Positions 21,702 to 24,181 of a stretch of DNA of 24,181 bases are shown piece after piece. The stretch comes from Candidatus Melainabacteria bacterium GWA2_34_9 (GTDB taxonomy: Bacteria; Cyanobacteriota; Vampirovibrionia; Gastranaerophilales; UBA9971). The stretch covers positions 1 to 24,181 of the forward strand of contig MFRJ01000006.1 in the NCBI GenBank assembly GCA_001784535.1, in the 5' to 3' direction. The stretch's first letter is position 1; each line of letters opens with the position of its first letter. A model generated the notes under the pieces. The model did no database searches, had not been told where the DNA came from, and saw nothing but the letters and a program-made list of their open reading frames with translations. The translations under genes were made by a program, and so were the position numbers.

Positions 21702-21729
21702 TTGAGCATGTTAATATATTAATCAGAAT
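21702..21729 (+). promoter_or_regulatory. Weak candidate rpmE promoter
   Basis: TTGAGC, 16 bp, CAGAAT, ending 31 bp before the rpmE ATG. The -10 is poor; it is listed as the best pair seen in the rpmE leader. Confidence 0.25.
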
Positions 21730-21760
21730 AACAAGCAGTAATTAAAGAGGACTCATAAAA

Positions 21761-21970
21761 ATGAAAGAAGGAATCCACCCAAAATACGCAGAAACAACTG
21801 TTAGCTGTGCTTGCGGTAATGTAATCGAAACAGGTTCTGTTGCGCAGGGAATGAAAGTTGAAATTTGCAACGCATGTCATCCTTTCTTTACCGGTACTCA
21901 AAAAATAATGGATACAGAAGGTAGAGTTGAAAGATTCAACAAACGTTACGCTAATTTAAATAAAAAATAA
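21761..21970 (+). CDS. rpmE: 50S ribosomal protein L31, zinc-containing type
   Basis: A 69-aa protein with the L31 pattern MKEGIHPKYAETTVSCACGN and EICNACHPFFTGTQK, ending GRVERFNKRY. Four Cys (16, 18, 36, 39) make the CxC...CxxC zinc ribbon, so this is the C+ type rather than the zinc-free YkgM-like type that replaces it during zinc starvation. AGAGGA lies 9 bases before the ATG. L31 bridges the 50S central protuberance and the 30S head. A hairpin follows the gene. Confidence 0.97.
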   Translation: MKEGIHPKYAETTVSCACGNVIETGSVAQGMKVEICNACHPFFTGTQKIMDTEGRVERFNKRYANLNKK

Positions 21971-21992
21971 AACATTAGTTTTTATACTTTTA

Positions 21993-22027
21993 CAATAAGC
22001 CTTTGCAGTCTTTCTGCGGGCTTATTG
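21993..22027 (+). terminator. Hairpin between rpmE and thyX
   Basis: CAATAAGCC and GGCTTATTG (9 bp) enclose an inner GCAG/CTGC stem. No T-tract follows, so it may act as an attenuating or mRNA-stabilising hairpin rather than a strong intrinsic terminator. Its right arm ends 21 bp before the thyX start codon. Confidence 0.55.
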
Positions 22028-22048
22028 CGTAGTAAAAAGGTAAATAAA

Positions 22049-22741
22049 ATGACTCAAGAAAAAGAATTTCCAATAGTAGATCTTATAAGCATGCCGGAAA
22101 ATCCTTTAAAAACGATTTATGCGGCATGCAGAACCTGTTATTCTGCTGACTACCCGATAAATATCTGGGAAAATGCTACTGATGACGAAAAGATGCTTAA
22201 GCTCGTTAAAAGAGTTCTTGCTTCCGGTCATCACAGTACGATAGAACATTGCCAGTATGTGTTTACAATAAGCGGCGTTTCAAGAGCCTGCACCCATCAG
22301 CTTGTAAGACACAGACACATGTCTTTTTCTCAAAAATCACAGAGATATGTTACAGAAAAAGAACAGTTTGAATATATTACCCCTAATACAATAAAAAAAG
22401 CCGGATTTGAAGCTGAATATAATGAATTTATGAGCAAAACGGCTGAATTTTATGAAAAAATGATAAATCAGGGAATTCCCGCAGAAGATGCAAGATTTAT
22501 TCTTCCAAATGCTGCAACAAGTTCGCTTGTTGCGAGTCTTAATTTAAGGGAGTTTATTCATCTCGCAAATATCAGGCTTTGTACAAATGCGCAGCATGAA
22601 ATACGAATTATGGTCAAAAAAATGTGTGATCTGGCTATAGAAAAAGACCCATGGCTTGCTGAATACCTTGTACCAAAGTGTGAAGCATTAGGGCATTGTG
22701 ATGAAATAAGAGGCTGTGGAAGAAAACCCCAAAAAGTATAA
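22049..22741 (+). CDS. thyX: FAD-dependent thymidylate synthase ThyX
   Basis: A 230-aa flavoenzyme that methylates dUMP to dTMP using methylenetetrahydrofolate and NAD(P)H. The ThyX motif RHRxxSxxxxSxR is intact as RHRHMSFSQKSQR (87-99). Other conserved parts are HHSTIEHCQYVFTISGVSRA, RFILPNAATSSLVASLNLRE and the C-terminal HLANIRLCTNAQHEIR. The frame extends 8 codons upstream to a TTG within the preceding hairpin; the ATG at 22049 with AAGG upstream is preferred. It lies between rpmE and prfA on the same strand. Presence of ThyX implies that the organism may lack ThyA. Confidence 0.96.
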   Translation: MTQEKEFPIVDLISMPENPLKTIYAACRTCYSADYPINIWENATDDEKMLKLVKRVLASGHHSTIEHCQYVFTISGVSRACTHQLVRHRHMSFSQKSQRYVTEKEQFEYITPNTIKKAGFEAEYNEFMSKTAEFYEKMINQGIPAEDARFILPNAATSSLVASLNLREFIHLANIRLCTNAQHEIRIMVKKMCDLAIEKDPWLAEYLVPKCEALGHCDEIRGCGRKPQKV

Positions 22742-22754
22742 TAATGTAATTGAA

Positions 22755-22795
22755 CAGATCCTCGCGTCGGGGTTTCACCCCTCCTCAGGATGACA
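22755..22795. repeat. Dispersed palindromic repeat, half copy C
   Basis: Only the right half is present: CAGATCCT at the left, a hairpin GGGG/CCCC around TTTCA, and the end CTCAGGATGACA, matching the right ends of copies A and B. It occupies most of the thyX-prfA gap and is immediately followed by AAAGGAGT, the likely prfA ribosome-binding region. Confidence 0.6.
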
Positions 22796-22813
22796 AAGGA
22801 GTCTTAAATAACA

Positions 22814-23896
22814 ATGAAAGATATGCTGGGTAAAATTCAAAATATAGAAAAAAGCTATATCGAGCTTGGGGAAAAGCTTAGCGACCCTGAAACAATCAAG
22901 GATTTTGAAGAATTTAAAAAACTTTCCAAGACGAGAAAGTCTATGGAAGAAAGTGTTCAGATTTATCATGCCTGGCAAGATGCAGCAAAGGCAAAAGAAG
23001 ATGCCATTCAAATGATTAAAGGCGAATCCGATGAAGAAATGAAAGAACTTATTCAAACAGAACTGGATCAGGCTGAGGCAAAAATTCAACAGTGCGAAGA
23101 AAGAATGAAGATTCTTCTGCTTCCGCGAGATCCAAATGACGACAAAGATATTATGCTTGAGATAAGAGGAAGCGCCGGTGGCGATGAAGCTAATATTTTC
23201 GCGGCTGACCTTATGAGAATGTATCTGAGATATGCAGAAAAACAGGGATGGCAAACAGAAATCCTTGGCATATCAGAAGCTGCTGTAGGCGGCATAGGCG
23301 AAGTTATAATTAATATAAAAGGTGATGCTGTTTACAGCAGGCTAAAATACGAATCAGGCGTTCATAGAGTTCAAAGAGTTCCTTTAACAGAATCATCCGG
23401 AAGAATTCATACAAGTACGGCAACCGTTGCTGTTATGCCCGAAGTTGAAGATATTGGAACAGAAATTGATATGAAAGACCTTGAAATTTCTACGGCACGT
23501 TCAGGCGGTGCAGGCGGACAGAATGTAAACAAAGTGGAAACAGCCGTAAGAATGGTTCATAAACCGACAGGAATTATGGTTTTTTGTACAGAAGAAAGAA
23601 GCCAGCTTAAAAACAAAGCAAGAGCTCTTCAAATCATTAAAGCCAAAGTTTATGACATTGAAAATCAAAAGCAGATGCAAGAAATTACCGACTTAAGAAG
23701 ATCGCAAGTCGGGACAGGTGATAGAAGCGAAAGAATCAGAACCTATAATTTTCCGCAGGGAAGATGTACAGACCACAGAATTGGTGAAAACTTAAACGTG
23801 TGGACTGTTATAGAAGGCGAACTGGATGATCTTCTGGATATGCTTGCACAGGCTGACCAGAAAGCAAAACTTGAAAAACTCGCTCAATCTGTATAA
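22814..23896 (+). CDS. prfA: Peptide chain release factor 1
   Basis: A 360-aa class I release factor for UAA and UAG stop codons. The N-terminal helical domain (about 1-100) is followed by the conserved LEIRGSAGGDEANIFAADL. The GGQ loop is at 234-236 within ARSGGAGGQNVNKVETAV; its Gln is methylated by PrmC, encoded immediately downstream. The codon-recognition region around 185-200 (PLTESSGRIHTSTATV) fits RF1, whose PxT tripeptide is read here near VPLTESSGRIH. The full length is typical. AGGAG lies 12 bases upstream of the ATG, next to a dispersed repeat. Confidence 0.96.
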   Translation: MKDMLGKIQNIEKSYIELGEKLSDPETIKDFEEFKKLSKTRKSMEESVQIYHAWQDAAKAKEDAIQMIKGESDEEMKELIQTELDQAEAKIQQCEERMKILLLPRDPNDDKDIMLEIRGSAGGDEANIFAADLMRMYLRYAEKQGWQTEILGISEAAVGGIGEVIINIKGDAVYSRLKYESGVHRVQRVPLTESSGRIHTSTATVAVMPEVEDIGTEIDMKDLEISTARSGGAGGQNVNKVETAVRMVHKPTGIMVFCTEERSQLKNKARALQIIKAKVYDIENQKQMQEITDLRRSQVGTGDRSERIRTYNFPQGRCTDHRIGENLNVWTVIEGELDDLLDMLAQADQKAKLEKLAQSV

Positions 23897-23899
23897 AAA

Positions 23900-24181
23900 A
23901 TGACAACCCAAAAAACTATAATTGAAATTAAAAATAATGCTGTTTCAAAATTAAAAGAAGGCGGCATTTTTTCAAGTGAAGCAATTGCCGAAACTGATAT
24001 TCTTTTAAATTTTGTTTTTGGTGTTGCAAAAAAAGATATAATACTCAACCCTGAAAAGGTATTAGAAGCAGAAAAACTGGAAACTTTTAATTCCCTTATT
24101 AATCGACGAATTAAGGAAAAAATCCCTGTTCAATATCTGACAAATGAAGCTTTTTTTATGGGTGAAGAATTTTATGTAGAT
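23900..24181 (+). CDS. prmC: PrmC/HemK release-factor glutamine methyltransferase, N-terminal part (3' truncated)
   Basis: An ATG three bases after the prfA stop opens a frame that runs to the window edge (94 codons, no stop). The visible part is the helical N-terminal domain, with the block KEKIPVQYLTNEAFFMGEEF (72-91), the family's P-x-QY-I/L-x-G-x-x-x-F region that precedes the AdoMet-binding domain. The catalytic NPPY motif lies beyond the edge. The prfA-prmC order is widespread and functionally coherent: PrmC methylates the GGQ glutamine of RF1. Tight spacing implies translational coupling. Confidence 0.9.
   Translation, partial: MTTQKTIIEIKNNAVSKLKEGGIFSSEAIAETDILLNFVFGVAKKDIILNPEKVLEAEKLETFNSLINRRIKEKIPVQYLTNEAFFMGEEFYVD

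Overview
The window is an AT-rich bacterial chromosome segment (roughly two thirds A+T by eye), densely packed with housekeeping genes. The best guess for the host is a non-photosynthetic relative of Cyanobacteria (Melainabacteria/Vampirovibrionia, Gastranaerophilales-like). The reasons are a YlqD-family gene beside rimM-trmD, the flavin-dependent thymidylate synthase ThyX instead of ThyA, pseudopilin and PilX-like proteins, a large two-half M16 peptidase with a Tyr-rich N-terminus, and the low G+C. This placement is inference from gene style, not from a marker phylogeny.

Layout. 1-827 (+): the tail of a type IV pilus-associated protein and a GspH/FimT-like pseudopilin. 824-4388 (-): a translation and cell-wall operon read leftward, ylqD, rimM, trmD, uppP and a TIGR02757/DUF2400 gene. 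4678-10014 (+): a polar amino-acid ABC transporter (ATPase, lipoprotein receptor, two permeases), coupled to a secreted TPR protein with a HELGH metallopeptidase motif, then a GalT-like nucleotidylyltransferase. 10015-10743: an accessory strip with dispersed repeats and two small unannotated ORFs. 10744-14157 (+): rplS, rbgA, rnhB, a secreted TPR-NHL protein and rpsP. 14192-15180 (-): a three-gene envelope operon resembling yqjD-yqjE-yqjK. 15403-18279 (+): the M16 peptidase. 18272-18733: a 45-aa small gene divergent from a small XRE regulator. 18719-21561 (-): tyrS and trpB, separated by a 386-bp noncoding strip full of inverted and phased direct repeats. 21761-24181 (+): rpmE, thyX, prfA and the start of prmC.

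Gene order tells a story. The Bacillus-type cluster rpsP-ylqC-ylqD-rimM-trmD-rplS-ylqF-rnhB is present in three separated pieces within about 14 kb: ylqD-rimM-trmD inverted on the minus strand, rplS-rbgA-rnhB, and rpsP alone. The transport/TPR/GalT block lies between the pieces.

The most unusual observations are these: a pair of paralogous ~41-45-aa proteins at two separate loci, each divergent from another small gene across a ~105-bp gap; a perfect 56-bp palindrome, a 116-bp stem-closed segment and three 12-bp repeats spaced exactly 21 bp between tyrS and trpB; a family of ~100-bp palindromic interspersed repeats, one of which appears to supply the ribosome-binding site of rimM; and the TPR-HELGH protein co-encoded with the ABC transporter. 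I found no rRNA, tRNA, CRISPR array, intact transposase or complete defence system.
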